The notes below the pieces were generated by a model. The model was given only the letters and a program-made list of their open reading frames with translations, did not search any database and was not told where the DNA came from. Of a stretch of 64,000 nucleotides of DNA, positions 35,500 to 48,240 are shown piece by piece. Origin of the DNA: Moringa oleifera (lineage: Eukaryota > Streptophyta > Magnoliopsida > Brassicales > Moringaceae). The first letter of the stretch is position 1. Each line of letters opens with the position of its first letter. The position numbers were made by a program, and so were the translations under genes. The stretch covers positions 2,199,001-2,263,000 of the forward strand of contig JAJFZO010000446.1 of NCBI GenBank assembly GCA_021397835.1, written 5' to 3'.

Positions 35500-36264
35500 A
35501 AATCTCATATCTAAGCTTACCTAATTAAATTATTAATAAGTTTAATTTTCATAGGTATAATTAAGTTAGTGTACAATCATTATTTATCAAGTACAAAAAA
35601 GAGCTTGACACTTTTTTATAATTGAAACGCTTGTATATTAAAAGAATTAAAATTCAATGAATAAAAAAATGAGAAATAATGCAAAATTAAAAAAAATGAT
35701 AAAACAGTTAGCAAAAAAATGAATTTAATGATACTAGTTCTCCTAAAGATTGAAAGTCATATAATAATATAAGTTATCATAATTTTTTTAATTTAAGAAT
35801 GTACTTATTTAGATAATAAAATTGAAAAATATATATGATTGACAAGTGAGTAGATTTTAACTTAGTTAAAATATACTTATCTTATAGTGATACATCAATT
35901 TCTCAAAATTATATTAATTTAATTAAATATAATTAATTTTTAATTTATATACAAATAGTTCTCTATATTGTCTATTTTAAAATTAGTAAGCACTATAATT
36001 TATAATATATTAACTTATATGTGCATAAAAGATAATAAAACTCATCTAAGACTTATGTAATTTCCTTATTATGCAGACACAAACATATACAAAATTTGTA
36101 TGAAGCCAAAATAAAATCTATTTAAAGTGCAAAAATGACTCAAACAAAGCACATTCAAGGTCCAAAAATAAGCCATTTAGAGCCTAACAAGTTAAGGTTA
36201 TGGGTAGGTCATATGCCATATTTTTTATAATGGGTGGGCCCAACCCAATCCACTGCTGAGCTTG
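35500..36264 (+). mobile_element. hAT-like non-autonomous element, copy C, 5'-truncated
   Basis: It enters the element internally at AAATCTCATATCTAAGCTTA, directly after 17-mer sequence ATACACGATAGACCCAAT that lies about 200 bp left of the element in copies A and B. One deletion therefore removed that flank and the left ~250 bp of the element. The right end CTGCTGAGCTTG and the flank ACCCTGTTATGTATAAAG match copies B and D. Confidence 0.85.
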
Positions 36265-39200
36265 ACCCTGTTATGTATAAAGTTCATATAGTTTTTAGAT
36301 CCAATTATATATTAAGCGTAATTATTTATTAGGATCGACAATATATTAAATCTAATTTTTATTAGGTCTAATTAAATATTAAGCTTAGTAAGGCACAATT
36401 AAATTTTAGACTCAATTAATTATTAGGTCCAATTAATTACTAGACTTAAATAATTCTTAGACTACGTAATAAATGAAGTCAATTCTTAGGCCTAATTATG
36501 TATTAAGTTTAATTATTTATTAGGTCGTATTAAATATTAATATAATTTTTTATTAAACCTAACCAAAATCTTAGACCTAATTAATTGTTAATCAATTTTT
36601 ACATTAAGTTTAATTTATTTAAGTGAGTTAATTATATATATTAAATCAAAATTTTTAATAATGGCTCAATTAATTATTGAACCCAATGAATACCTAGGCC
36701 TAACGAATATAGACCCACCTACTTATCCAGCTTAATTATATATTAGACTTAATTATCTTTTGCGCCCAATTAATATACATAAGGTTAAACTCATTATTAA
36801 ACCTAATTATTTTCTTAAGTTCATGCACAATAAGTCGCACATACTACTAAATTTTATCAATGTTTGGCCCTATTAATTATTAGGCTCAATTACATCTCTA
36901 GTTCAATCATACTTGGTCTATTACATTATTGATCCAATTATATGTGAGTTCTAATTATACCATATGCCTAATTTTTTTGACATAATTAATTTTAGGTCCA
37001 ATTATATTTTAGATCATAATATTTATCAAGCCCAATTACATATCAAATTATTTTTTGGACTCAGGCACATTATCCAAATTAATTTAGTCAAATTAAGTAA
37101 TAAGCCCAATTATATCTTCAACCCGACTATTTCTTAGATTAAATTATATATTAAGCCCAATTAAATCAATGGTCTAACTATTTCTCATGCACTATTAAAT
37201 CTTAGGTTGAATTAATTGTTTGATTCAATTTAATGCTAGGTCCAATTACTTATTAGATCAAATACATATTAAACTTAATTTTTATTAGGTCTAATTAATT
37301 ATCAGATCTAATTAATTATTAATCTTAATTGCATATTCATTATAATTAATATTAGATTCAATTAATTCTATGCCCAATTAATAAATACTAAGCTCAATTA
37401 ATTATTATGATCAATTATATCTTAGGTTCAATTATAATTTGAGTCCAATTATATCTAAAGTTTAATTCATTTATGGGCACAATTTATGTAATTGTCATAC
37501 ACACTACACCCAATTGTATGTTAGGCTTAGTTAAATCTTAGACTAGTTAAATTTTATGTAAATTTATTTATTAATCTCATTTGATTATTAGAACCAATTA
37601 TAGATCAAGCAAAATTATTTCTTCTGCCTAACTACATATTAAGATAAATTTTTTATAGGTGTCAATTCAATCTTAACCTCAATTATATTTTAGTTCCAAT
37701 TATTTTTTAATCTTATTTCATTATTATATCTAATAATAAATCTATTAGACCTAATTATACATTAAATTTTAATTTTTTATTTGGCTCAATTAAATCTTAT
37801 TCTCAATTAATTTTTAATCAAAATTAAATTTTCCATATAATTAATTGTTCAACCTAATTAATTGTTAGGTCATTAATTTTTAGGATAGATAACATATCAA
37901 GCCTAATTATATTTTAGATCCAATTAAACAGTGGGCACAAATATATTTTAGGAATAATAATTAAGCTTATTTATTTATTAAGCCAACTTAATTGTTAGGC
38001 CTAATTAATTCTTAAGCAAAATTAAATTTTAAGCCCAATAAATTATTAGATTCAATCAATTGTTAGCCATAATTATGTTCTCAAGCCCAACTTTTTTGTG
38101 GGTTCATATACAATGCACCCAATTAGTTATTAAACCTAACAAATGATAGGTCCAACTAATTATTAGGCTCAATTATTTGTTAAGTTTAATTATATTTGGT
38201 TCGAAATATCATAAACCCCATTATATATTAGACCTAATAATATCATAAGTTTGATTTTTTATATCAAATTAATTTTAAGTCTAATTGTATCTTAGGTCAT
38301 ATTATCAATTTGACCCAAATATGTCAAATTATTACTTGGGCTTATGCAGGTTAGCCTTATTAATTCGATCATATTTAGCTCAATTCTAGATAAGGCACAA
38401 TTAAATATTTGATCTAACTAATTCTTAAGCTCAATTAATTATTAGGGCCAATTATTAGGACAAAGCATTTATTAGATCAGTTTATTTCTTAAGCCTAATT
38501 ATATATTAAGATCAATTATTCACTAATTCAAATTTTTTATTTAGCCCAATTATTTCTTAAACTTAATCAAATGTTAGGCTTAATAATTATTAGCCCAACG
38601 AATTGCAAGGCCTAATTAATTGCTAATCTCAATTATATATTTGGCTCAACCAATTAATAAATGTCAAGCTCATTTATATAATTTATTTATCATACTCAAT
38701 TACTTATTAAATTTAGTTTTTCATTGAACCTAATTAAATCCTAAGCTCAACTAATGATTTACTCCAACTAATTGTTAGTGCCAATGAATTATTAAGTCTA
38801 ATAATTGTTAAGCTCAATTACACATTAGGCTCAATTATTATTAGACTTATTCTATTCTTAGGTCAAATTATTTGTTAAGCCTTTTTTTTCTTTTACGCTC
38901 AGTTTTGTCTTAGGCTTAACTAATTATTTGGTTCAATTTACATATTAGGCCCAATTGATTTTTTGATCAGTTAATATAGGTTAGCCTCTATTTGATCTTG
39001 AGCTGATTTAATTCTCAATTTAATGCATTCTAGACTAAATTATACCTTAGGCAACTAATTTTGAAAGATAATTAAATTTTAGGCTCAAAATTAAGTTACA
39101 TTTAATTAACTGTTAGATACAAAAATATCTTATGCCTAATTATTTATTAGACCGATTTAGTTCTTATGCCAAATTACATATTAAAACCGATTATTTATCA

Positions 39201-40178
39201 CATCAAATTATACGTTAAGGCTAATTTTTTTTATTATATGTAATCAAATCTTAGGGCTAATTAATTACAAGGCCTAATGCATATTTAGGTCTAATTAATT
39301 ATTCAATCTCATATTTGATTTATTTAAAAATTAGATCACATTAATTTTTTACTCCAACTAATAAAAGATAAGCTCAATTGCTTATTAGGTTCAATTAATT
39401 TTTATGTTCAATTATATTTTTTAAGCTCAATTCAGTCCTAACCCCAATTATGTTAAGGGTTCATGCACGTTACGCACAATTATATTATGAATTCATGAAC
39501 GCTACGTCCCATTAAATTTTGGACATAATTGTATTTTATGCTCAATTATTTATTAATCTTACGTCATTCTTAGCCCAAAATATAGATTAAGCCCAGTTAT
39601 TTACTAGGTTTGGTTCTATATTAAGCCTAATTTTTCATGAGACTCAATTAATTCTTAGTCATAATTAAATTTTTGACTCAATTAATCATTAGATTCAATT
39701 AATTGTTAGGCTTTATTATATCTTAGGCACAACTATATCTTATACCAATTTAATTATTAGGTTCAAACATATTTTAGGTTCAATATTTTTAACCCAATTT
39801 GTTCGTAAGTCCTTTGTTGGGCAAATATAATTATTAGACCTAGCTATATCTTAAATCTAATAAATTGTTTGACCCTATTTTATATTAGGCCCATTTTGTT
39901 CTTTAGCCTAATTATATATTAAGTTAAATTATTTATTAGCACTAATTACATGTTAAGTGCTATTTTTTATTAGACGAAAGTAAATCTGATGTCCAATTTG
40001 TTAATGAACTAGTTGAATTGTTAAGCCTAGTAAATTGTTAAGTCCAATTAATTTTCAATTATAATTTGAATCCAATTATATCTTAGCTCAATTTGTTTTT
40101 AAGTCCAACTAATTATGACCCAAGTATATCTTAAATCTAATTAATTATTATATTTAATTATACTTTGTGGTTAATTAT
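36265..40178 (+). repeat. 17-bp minisatellite array, plus orientation, block 6
   Basis: Plus-oriented 17-mers. The AACAGTGGGCACAAATA landmark near 37,928 aligns with block 3. At about 38,080 the sequence jumps to a second copy of the 29,285 segment (GGGTTCATATACAATGCACC, then CAATTAGTTATTAAACC), marking the start of an internal duplication in copy 2. Confidence 0.93.
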
Positions 40179-41192
40179 CAAGCTCATCATTTGGTCAATG
40201 GCCCACATTTATTAATAAGGTCGAGTTAGGCCATTCATTTGAATACTGGATTAGGTCATGGGCTTGAAATTTTGAAGCGGACTACTCAATGAACTAACCC
40301 ATTAAGGTTAATCATTAGGTCACAATCGGGTTATATTTGAGCTAGCCCATTATAATTAAAAATGAACTATAATCGGACTATATTTGGGTCAGTTCATTAA
40401 CATTAATAAATAAATTATATTTGGATCGATCTATTAAAGTCAACAAATCTTATATTTAAGCTTATCTAATTAAATCATTAACAAGTTTTATTTTCGTATG
40501 TGTAACTAAGTCAGTTTATAATCACGATGCGTCAAACATAAGAAAGAATTTGACACATTTTATTAAGACACTTATATGTTGGTGAATAAAAAAATGTGTA
40601 ATAAGATTGAAAGGGATGATAAAACAGTTAACAAATATCGATATATATCAAGCTGACTTTAATGATACTAGTTCTCCTAAAGATTAAAAATTGTATAATA
40701 GATATAAGTTTACATAACCTTTTTAATTTAAGAATGTACTTATTTAGATAATGAAATTAAGAAATATATATGATTGATATGTAAGTAAGTTTCAACTTAG
40801 CTAGAATGTACTTGTCTTATAGTGATACCAATTTCTCAAATTGATATTTATTTAATTAAATAATTAATTGTTTAATATTATGTACAAATAGTTTTTTATT
40901 TATCTATTTTAAAAATAACAAGCACTATAATTTATCAAATAGTAACTTATATATGTATAAAATATAATAAAACCCATCTAAAACTCATGTAATTTCCTTA
41001 TTATGCACAAACATACATAAATCCGTATAAAACCTAAATAAAATTAATTTAAGGTCCAAAAAATGATCCAAATAAAGCCCATTTAACATCCAAAAATAAT
41101 CCATATAAAGCTCAACAAGTTAAGCCCATGGGTAAGTCATAGGCCATATTTTTTAAAATGGGTAGGCCCAACCCAACTTATTATCGAGCCTG
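40179..41192 (+). mobile_element. hAT-like non-autonomous element, copy D, full length (1,014 bp)
   Basis: It starts CAAGCTCATCATTTGG and ends TTATTATCGAGCCTG, matching copy B along its whole length. Flanks are TTAATTAT on the left and ACCCAATTCT on the right, similar to the flanks of copy B. The insertion therefore happened once and was then copied with its surroundings. The subterminal TATTTGGGTCAGTTCATTAA-type repeats and the GGGTAGGCCCAACCCAAC right end are kept. No transposase frame is present. Confidence 0.82.
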
Positions 41193-43682
41193 ACCCAATT
41201 CTATATAAAGCTCATTTAGTTCTTAGATTCAATTATATATTAAGCATAATTATTTATTTGGATCAACGATATGTTAAATCTAATTTTTATTAGGCCTAAT
41301 TAAATGTTAAGCTCAATAAGGGCATAATTAAATCTTAGACTTAATAAATTATCAAATCCAATTAGTTATTAGACCTAAATAAATCTTAGCCATAATAATA
41401 AACCAATTCAGTTCTTAAGCCTAATTATTTATTAGACCCAATTAATTGTTAGTCAATTTTTACGTTAAGTTTAATTTATTTAAGTGGGTTAAGTATATAT
41501 ATTAATTCAAAATTATTAATAATGGCTCAATTAATTATTAGACCCAATGAATATCTAGACCTAATGAATATAGGTCCACCTATGTGTTAGGCTTAATTAC
41601 ATATTAGACTCAATTATTTTTATGCCCAATTAATATATGTAAGGTCAAACTCATTCATAAGCTAATTATTTCTTAGGTTCATGCATGATAAATCGAATGT
41701 TAGGCTTAATTACATCTCAACTTCAATTATACTTGGCCTATTGTATTATTAGTCAAATTATATATGAGATCTAATTATACCATATGCCTAATTATTGTGG
41801 CACAATTAGTTTTTGGTTTAATTATATCTTAGGTCATAATATTTATCAAACCCAATTACACATTGAATTATTTTTTGAACTCATGATCATTAGCCAAATT
41901 AATTTAGTTAAATTAACTAATAGGCCCAACTATATCTTTGACCTGACTATTTCTTAGATGAAATTATATATTAAGCCCAATTAAATCAGTGGCTCAACCA
42001 TTTTTTTTGAACTATTAAATCTTAAGTTAAATTAATTGTTAGGTCTAATTAATTGTTAGATTTAATTTAATGTTAGGCCTAATTATTTATTGGGTCAAAT
42101 TACATATTAAGTCTTAATTTTTATTAGACGTAATTAATTATTAAGTCTAATTAATTATTAATCTTAATTACATATTCGATTTAATTAATATCAAATCCAA
42201 TTAATTCTATGCCCATTTAATAAATACTATACTTAATTAATTATTATGGTCAATTATATTTTAAGTTCAATTATAATTTGGATCCGATTTTATTTTAGGC
42301 TTAACTCATTTTTCAGCCCAATTTATATAATTAGTATCCAGTTGTATGCTAGGCTTAATTAAATCTTAGAATAATTAAATTCATTAGCAATTTATTTATT
42401 AATCTCATTTGGTTCTTAGAACCAATAGATTAAGCAAAATTATTTCTTGAGCCTAACTATATATTAAGATAAATTTTTTGTTATAGGTCAATTCAATCTT
42501 AATCCCAATTATATTTTAGCCTCAGTCATTTATTAGTCTTATTTTATTCTTACATCCAATAATAAATCTATCAGGCCTAATTATATGCTAAATTTAATTT
42601 TTTAAATAGGTTCAATTAAATCTCATTCTTAATTAATTCTTAATCAAAATTAAATTTTGTATCCAATTAATTATGAGGGCCAATTAATTTTTTGACCTAA
42701 TTAATTGTTGGATCACTAATTTTTAGGATAGATGACATATCAAGGCCAATGATACCTTAAATCAAATTAAATAGTGGGCTCAAATATATTTTAGGTGTAA
42801 TAATTAAGCCTATTTTATTGTTAAGCCTAACTAATTTTTAAGTAAAATTAAATTTTAAGTTCAATAGATTATTAGATTCAATTAATTATCAGCCAGAATT
42901 ATTTTGTACATTCAGTTAACTATTAGGGTTAATTACATCTTAGGTCCAATATTTTATTAAACCCAATTATATATTAGGTCTGATTATTTATTGAGCTTAA
43001 TTATATATTAAACTAAATTTTTTTATTAAAAGCTCGGTTAATTATTTAGTCCAATGAATTATTAAATTTAATTAATTGTTTTTCTAAATTACACATTATG
43101 CTTAATTATTTATTAGGCTTATTCATTCTTAGGTCCAATTATTTATCAAACCGAAGTTCTTATTAGCTTCCGTTAAATTTTTGGTCTAGTTAATTATTTT
43201 ATGCAATAAATTGTTTTCTAATTAATTGTTACTTTTATTACAAACCTAACCCAATTATTTTTATGGTCTAATTAATTCTTAAGCTTAATTAATACACGAT
43301 AGGCTAAATTTGTTTACATATTGATTTATTTCTCATTTTATATTAGATGGACTCAATTATTTCTTAGATGCTATTATTTATTATTACACCAAAATATTTA
43401 TTGAATCCAATTATTTATATGGCCCAATTATATTTTAAGTTTAATTAAAATTTGGGCCAAATTATATCTTAAGCCTATTTTGTTTTTAGGTTCAATTATT
43501 TTTCAAGTCCACGCATGCTAGGCTCAATATAATTATTGGTCCAATTATTTTTTCAATTTAATTAATTATTGGATCAAATTATATTTTAGACCTATTTATA
43601 TAATAAGTTCATCTTGTCCTTAGTCAAAATTATATATTAAGTCTAATTATTTGTAGGATAAATAATATTTTAAACTCAATTG
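41193..43682 (+). repeat. 17-bp minisatellite array, plus orientation, block 7
   Basis: Homologous to block 3 (TTAAGCATAATTATTTATT after the element; AAATAGTGGGCTCAAATA near 42,771; GGTCTAATTAATTCTTAAG near 43,263). It ends abruptly in CCCTAAA-like repeats near 43,683. Confidence 0.93.
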
Positions 43683-44805
43683 CCTAAATCGTAATCTATA
43701 AATACTAAACCCTAAATCTAAGACAGTAACTCCTAAACTCTAAAAGCAAAACCTTCAACTCTAAGCTCTTGTAAATCCTAAACCTTAACCCCTAACGTTT
43801 AACACCTAATCCATAAACCATAAATCCCAAATTCTCGACCCTAAATCTCAACATCGAAACACTAACCTTTAAACACTAAATTCAAAATCATAGCGTTAAA
43901 TCCATAAGCCCTAACTCTCCAACCTCTAAACTTTAAATCCCTAAGCCCTAACCCTTAAACTCTAAATCTTAAATCCAAAACCTTACCCCTTAAATCTTAA
44001 TCCTTAAACCCTAAATCATAAACCCTAAAATTGAGCCACTAATATTTAACCTTTATTCCCTAAACCTTAACCTCTGAACAATTAACTGTAAATCCAAAAC
44101 CCTAACCCTAAATCTTAAGACACTAAACCTTAACCTTAAGCCCTAAACATTAACTCTTAGATCCCAAACTCCATTTCTTTAACCTCTAAACCTTAACCAC
44201 TACACAATAAGCTATAAACCCTAATCCGTAAACTTTAACCTAACCATAAATCGTAAATCCTAACTTTTAAGCCCTAGGCACCAAACTTTACCCTAACTCA
44301 TAAACTGTTAACATTGAAGCCTAAACCCTAACCCTTTAATACTAAATCCAAGGTTATAACTCGAAAAACCTAAACCTTAACCCCTAAAACCGAACTATTA
44401 AACCCAAAACCAAGACACCAAATCCTTAAGTCTGAAATCTTAAACCCAAAACCGTTCACTTTAAAACCAAACACTAAACCTTAGCATTAAACCCAAATAC
44501 TTAAAACCTAACCCCTAATCTCTAAATCTTAAACTCAAAACCGTTCACCTTAAACCCTAATGACTAAACCTTAAACACTAGTCCCTAAACCCTAACTGCT
44601 AAACTGTCAATCCAAAACATTGAACCTTGGACTCTAAAGTGTAAACCCTAAGTTCTTAACCCAAAACCTTCAACCTTGGACTCTAAATCTAGAACACTAA
44701 CCTTTAATCCTTAAATTCTAAACCTTAAACCAAAAACTATAAATCTTAAACATTAATCCTAAACCTTAAAACCTTAAAACCTAAACGTAAACTATAAACT
44801 CAAGG
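43683..44805 (-). repeat. degenerate telomere-like block, C-rich on + (unit 2a)
   Basis: CCCTAAA variants such as AAACCCTAAATCTAAG and CCTAACCCTTAAAC. Segments match 21,475-22,527 in order (for example CTAGGCACCAAACTTTACCC near 44,273 and CTAGGCACCAAACCTTACCC near 22,028). The block was therefore inherited with the higher-order unit, not acquired separately. Confidence 0.92.
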
Positions 44806-45490
44806 ATCAATGTTTTGGATTAACAGTTTAGGAGTTAGGGTTTAGGAACTAGTGTTTAAAGTTTAGTCATTAGGGTTTAAGATTTAGTGGTTTGTAATAA
44901 ATGCTACTGGTTTATGGGTAAGGATTTATGGTTAAAGGGTCTAATTTTAATGTTTAAGGTTTAGAATTTAGAATTTATGAGTTAGGTTTAGGGTTTACAA
45001 ACTTTGTGGTTTTGGTTAATGATTACTTGTTCTAGGGTTAGAGTTTAGAATATGGTGTTTAGGGTTTAGGAGATAGAGTTTTGGCTTTATAGTTTGGGTT
45101 CAAGACTAAGGGTTTTGGGGTTAAGGTTTAAGGAGTATCATTTAAGTTTTAGGGTTTAATGGTTAGAGTTTATGGTTTTAGGTTTAGCGTTTAGGGCTTA
45201 AGATCAAGGAGTTGGGGTTTAAGATTTAAGGGATAAGGTTTATGATTTAGACTTTAGTCATCAATGTTTGGTGGTTAAGGTTTTATGTTTACAGCTTCAG
45301 GGCTAGGGTTTAGGCTATAAGGATAGTTTAGGATTTAGCATTTGGGTTTAAGGTTCAGATGTCAAGAGTAAGAGTTTAGGGTTTATGATTTAAGATCTAA
45401 GAGTTTGGCTATTTGGGTTTAAAGTTTAGGAGTTACGACAGAATGATTAAGGGTTTAAGGGTTTAGTGTATAAGGTTTAGGGGTTAGAGA
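44806..45490 (+). repeat. degenerate telomere-like block, G-rich on + (unit 2b)
   Basis: TTTAGGG variants. The GTGGTTTTGGTTAATGATTA landmark near 45,012 matches 22,530. About 200 bp of G-rich repeats before that landmark (44,806-45,003) has no counterpart in copy 1. Confidence 0.92.
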
Positions 45491-45568
45491 CCCATTGAGA
45501 TGTTTGCTTAGTTATATTAGGTCTAATTATTTATTTTACTTGTTTGCTCAATTAACATTCATTATGCA
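45491..45568 (+). repeat. conserved 17-mer island at the G-to-C switch, copy 2
   Basis: GCTTAGTTATATTAGGTCTA, then TTGCTCAATTAACATTC and ATTATGCATAATCC, homologous to 23,000-23,069. Confidence 0.8.
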
Positions 45569-46168
45569 TAATCCTTAAACTTTAATCTTTAAACCTTAAA
45601 TATAAATACTAAACCCTAAACCATAAACTACAAACCATCCAAAACCCTAACTACTAAAAACTAACCCATAAACCATAACCCTATATACCTGAGCCCCAAA
45701 ATCCTAAACCAAAATGCCTTAACTCTAACATCTAAACCATAAACATTCTTTAAACCCTAGTCCATAATCCCTAAGCCTTGAACCCTAAGTACTAACTGCT
45801 AAACCTTAAGTACTAAATCCTAAATTCTAAACTCGAACCCCTGAACAATAAACCCTAACTTTTAGACCCTAATCCCAAAACTCTAATTTCAAACTGTAAA
45901 CTTTAACCCTAACCAAGCCCTAAAACCTAACTACTCTGTCCTAGCCCATAAACCCCATTTCTTTAATCATAAACACTAACAGCTAAGTGTTAAACCTTGA
46001 ATCATAAGCCCTAATCCTTAAAGACTAACTTCTAAACTTTAAACCCTAAATCCAAAACTCTAGCCTCTAGATCATAAGCTTTAAAGCTAAAACCATAAAA
46101 CATAAATCCTAAGCTATAGATCCTAGTTCCTAAGCCCAAAACCCAAAAATGTAACCTCTAACCCTTAA
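45569..46168 (-). repeat. degenerate telomere-like block, C-rich on + (unit 2c), truncated
   Basis: CCCTAAA variants matching the left half of unit 1c. It stops after GTAACCTCTAACCC, at the point that equals about 23,520, and passes directly into 17-mer DNA equal to 26,745. Confidence 0.9.
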
Positions 46169-47240
46169 AATTTAATTGAGCCTAATAAAAAGTTTTGATT
46201 TAATATCTAATTAGGCATGATGAATAATTAGGCTTAATCTATAATGGGTGTAAAAATGAAATGAGACTAATAAATAATTAGGTCTAGAATATAATTGGAT
46301 AAATATTTAATTGGGTCTAAGATATAAATGAATGAGTCGTGGATCATAAACCAAATATTTGGGTCTACGAGTAAATTGAGTCTAATATATAACTGAACCC
46401 AAATTACAATTGAACTTAAGATGTAATTGAGCAATATAGTTAATTGAGCCTAATATTTTTTAATTGAGCTAAAAAATTAATTGGATTGAATATTTAATTG
46501 AACAAATATATAACTAAGATTAATAATTAATTGGATCTAGCATTTCATTGAGCTTAATAATTAATTAAGCTACAATTTGATTTGTTCTAATAAAATATGT
46601 GCTTAATATCTAATGTGGCTTAGTAATTAATTATTCTTAGTATATTATTAGGCCTAAGAGTAAAATGATCCAATAAATAATTAGCCCTAAGATTAGTTAA
46701 CTCGAGCAATCAATTGGACCTAACAATCAATCGAAGCCTAAGATTGGATTGTCCATGAGAATTAAGCTTGGACATAAGATATAGTTGTGTTGAAGATATA
46801 ATTATACCTATTAATTACTTAAGACGCATCAATTAAGTAATTCTTCAGAGCTCAATAAATAATTTGACATATAATTGAACCTAATCAAGATTAAGGCGAA
46901 AATATAATTAGATTTCAAACTAATTGAGCTTAAAAAACTAGAGATACATGTAATTAGGCCTGATATATAATAGAGTCTACGATATATTGGATTTAATATA
47001 ATTGAACTTGAGATATAATTGAATTCAATAAATAATTCAACCCAATACATAACTGGACCTAGTATATATTAACTTTAAATATATTTAGGCATGATATTTA
47101 TTGAGTTTAATAATTAATGGGTTCATTGTTCATGAACCCAAAAAATAATTTTGCTTGGGAACAAATTGGACTAACGTAAGTTAATTGGCGTGAGAATTGA
47201 TTGGGCATAAAAATAATTGAGCTCGTAAAATATTAGGTCA
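46169..47240 (-). repeat. 17-bp minisatellite array, minus orientation, block 8
   Basis: It begins TTTAATTGAGCCTAATAAAA, matching 26,745 onward, and stays homologous to copy 1 to the end (GTTCATGAACCCAAAAAATA near 47,127). A minus-strand frame at 46,829-47,050 is a translation of this repeat. Confidence 0.93.
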
Positions 47241-48005
47241 TAAATATGTATCATTATTAGCTTTGCAAATTTTAATTGAAAACAAATGAACTTGAAGAGC
47301 TAATAAATAGGAATTTTACGAAGTAAGAGTGGGACAAAGTTTATGAAAACAATATTCGGGTTTTTCTTTAATAAATTTAAAATATTAAGAGGAAAAATTT
47401 CAAACGAAAATTAAATTAAACTATATCTTAAATTTAAGACGTTTGACTCATTAATACGCTAAAAGCAAGCTAACTAATGAACAACTCTATTTAAACCCAA
47501 AAAAAAAAAAAAGAACTATGATTTACAATGCCTAATTTTAAGAATTTAAATAATATTTAGAGATCATTGGATTTGTGGAAAAGGTTAATTAATATTATAT
47601 AATTTCATTGAGAGTGAGACTTAATAATTCAATAATTAATATTAAGATAAAGATCAAATTAAATTTTGTATTATTTGTATTTTTCAACTAACTTCTTACA
47701 CTTTTTTTTAATTTTTTACTAGTTCTAAACAAAAAAAAACTCAGTCTAAATTGACTTTTTTTTTTAATAAAGGATCAATTCAAATTTGTGATTTTGTACA
47801 ATGAATTTTAACTTAAAATTTTTAACAAACATGAAAAAATATACCAAAAAAGTTAGAATTTTTGAGTATTGAAAATAAATATTTTTAAATATTTTGTATT
47901 TTTTAAAAAATCATAAAAATATTTTTGCTACTTAAAAAATCTAAATTTTCTTATTGTAATTTGAATATTTATTTGCGTCTTTTACAAATTTTATTATTGC
48001 ACAAT
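47241..48005. repeat. AT-rich non-17-mer spacer, copy 2
   Basis: It aligns with 27,801-28,700 (TATGTATCATTATTAGCTTT, AGAGTGGGACAAAGTTTAT and AGAGATCATTGGATT) with a ~130-bp gap near 47,590. It contains several A or T homopolymers, including A13 near 47,500. The frame seen near 28,417 is broken here. Confidence 0.8.
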
Positions 48006-48240
48006 ATTTTTTTATTTAAATAGTTTTTTAAAATCTTCACAAAATAAAAGTTATGAAACAAGTTAAGCTTTTTTTTTTTTTTTTTTCATTCAAGTAAAAA
48101 CAAATAAAATAAAAAGTAATGGGGTGAATCACCTAAGTTTCAAGATGCCTTAACATCATGCTATAAGGCAATGCTTACTAATTAAATATTGTGCAATTAT
48201 ATGTGAAGTCTACTTTTTCATTAAGCCCAACCAAATCTTA
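48006..48240. repeat. higher-order unit head, copy 3 (shortened)
   Basis: It contains CTTCACAAAATAAAAGTTA, a run of about 20 T at 48,066-48,085, AATGGGGTGAATCACCTAAG, GATGCCTTAACATCATGCTA and TTAAGCCCAACCAAATCTTA. About 230 bp present in copy 2 (28,730-28,975) is missing near 48,030. Confidence 0.8.

Larger units (their letters stand above)
28701..48005. repeat. higher-order repeat unit, copy 2 (~19.3 kb)
   Basis: It has the same order of parts as copy 1. Differences from copy 1 are: an extra ~700-bp segment after the head (29,180-29,905); a duplication in which 29,285 onward is matched again from about 38,080 (offset about 8.8 kb); loss of the left third of one transposon copy (at 35,500); and loss of about 3.2 kb at 46,165, which corresponds to 23,521-26,744 of copy 1. 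Divergence between copies is obvious, so homogenisation is not recent. Confidence 0.85.
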
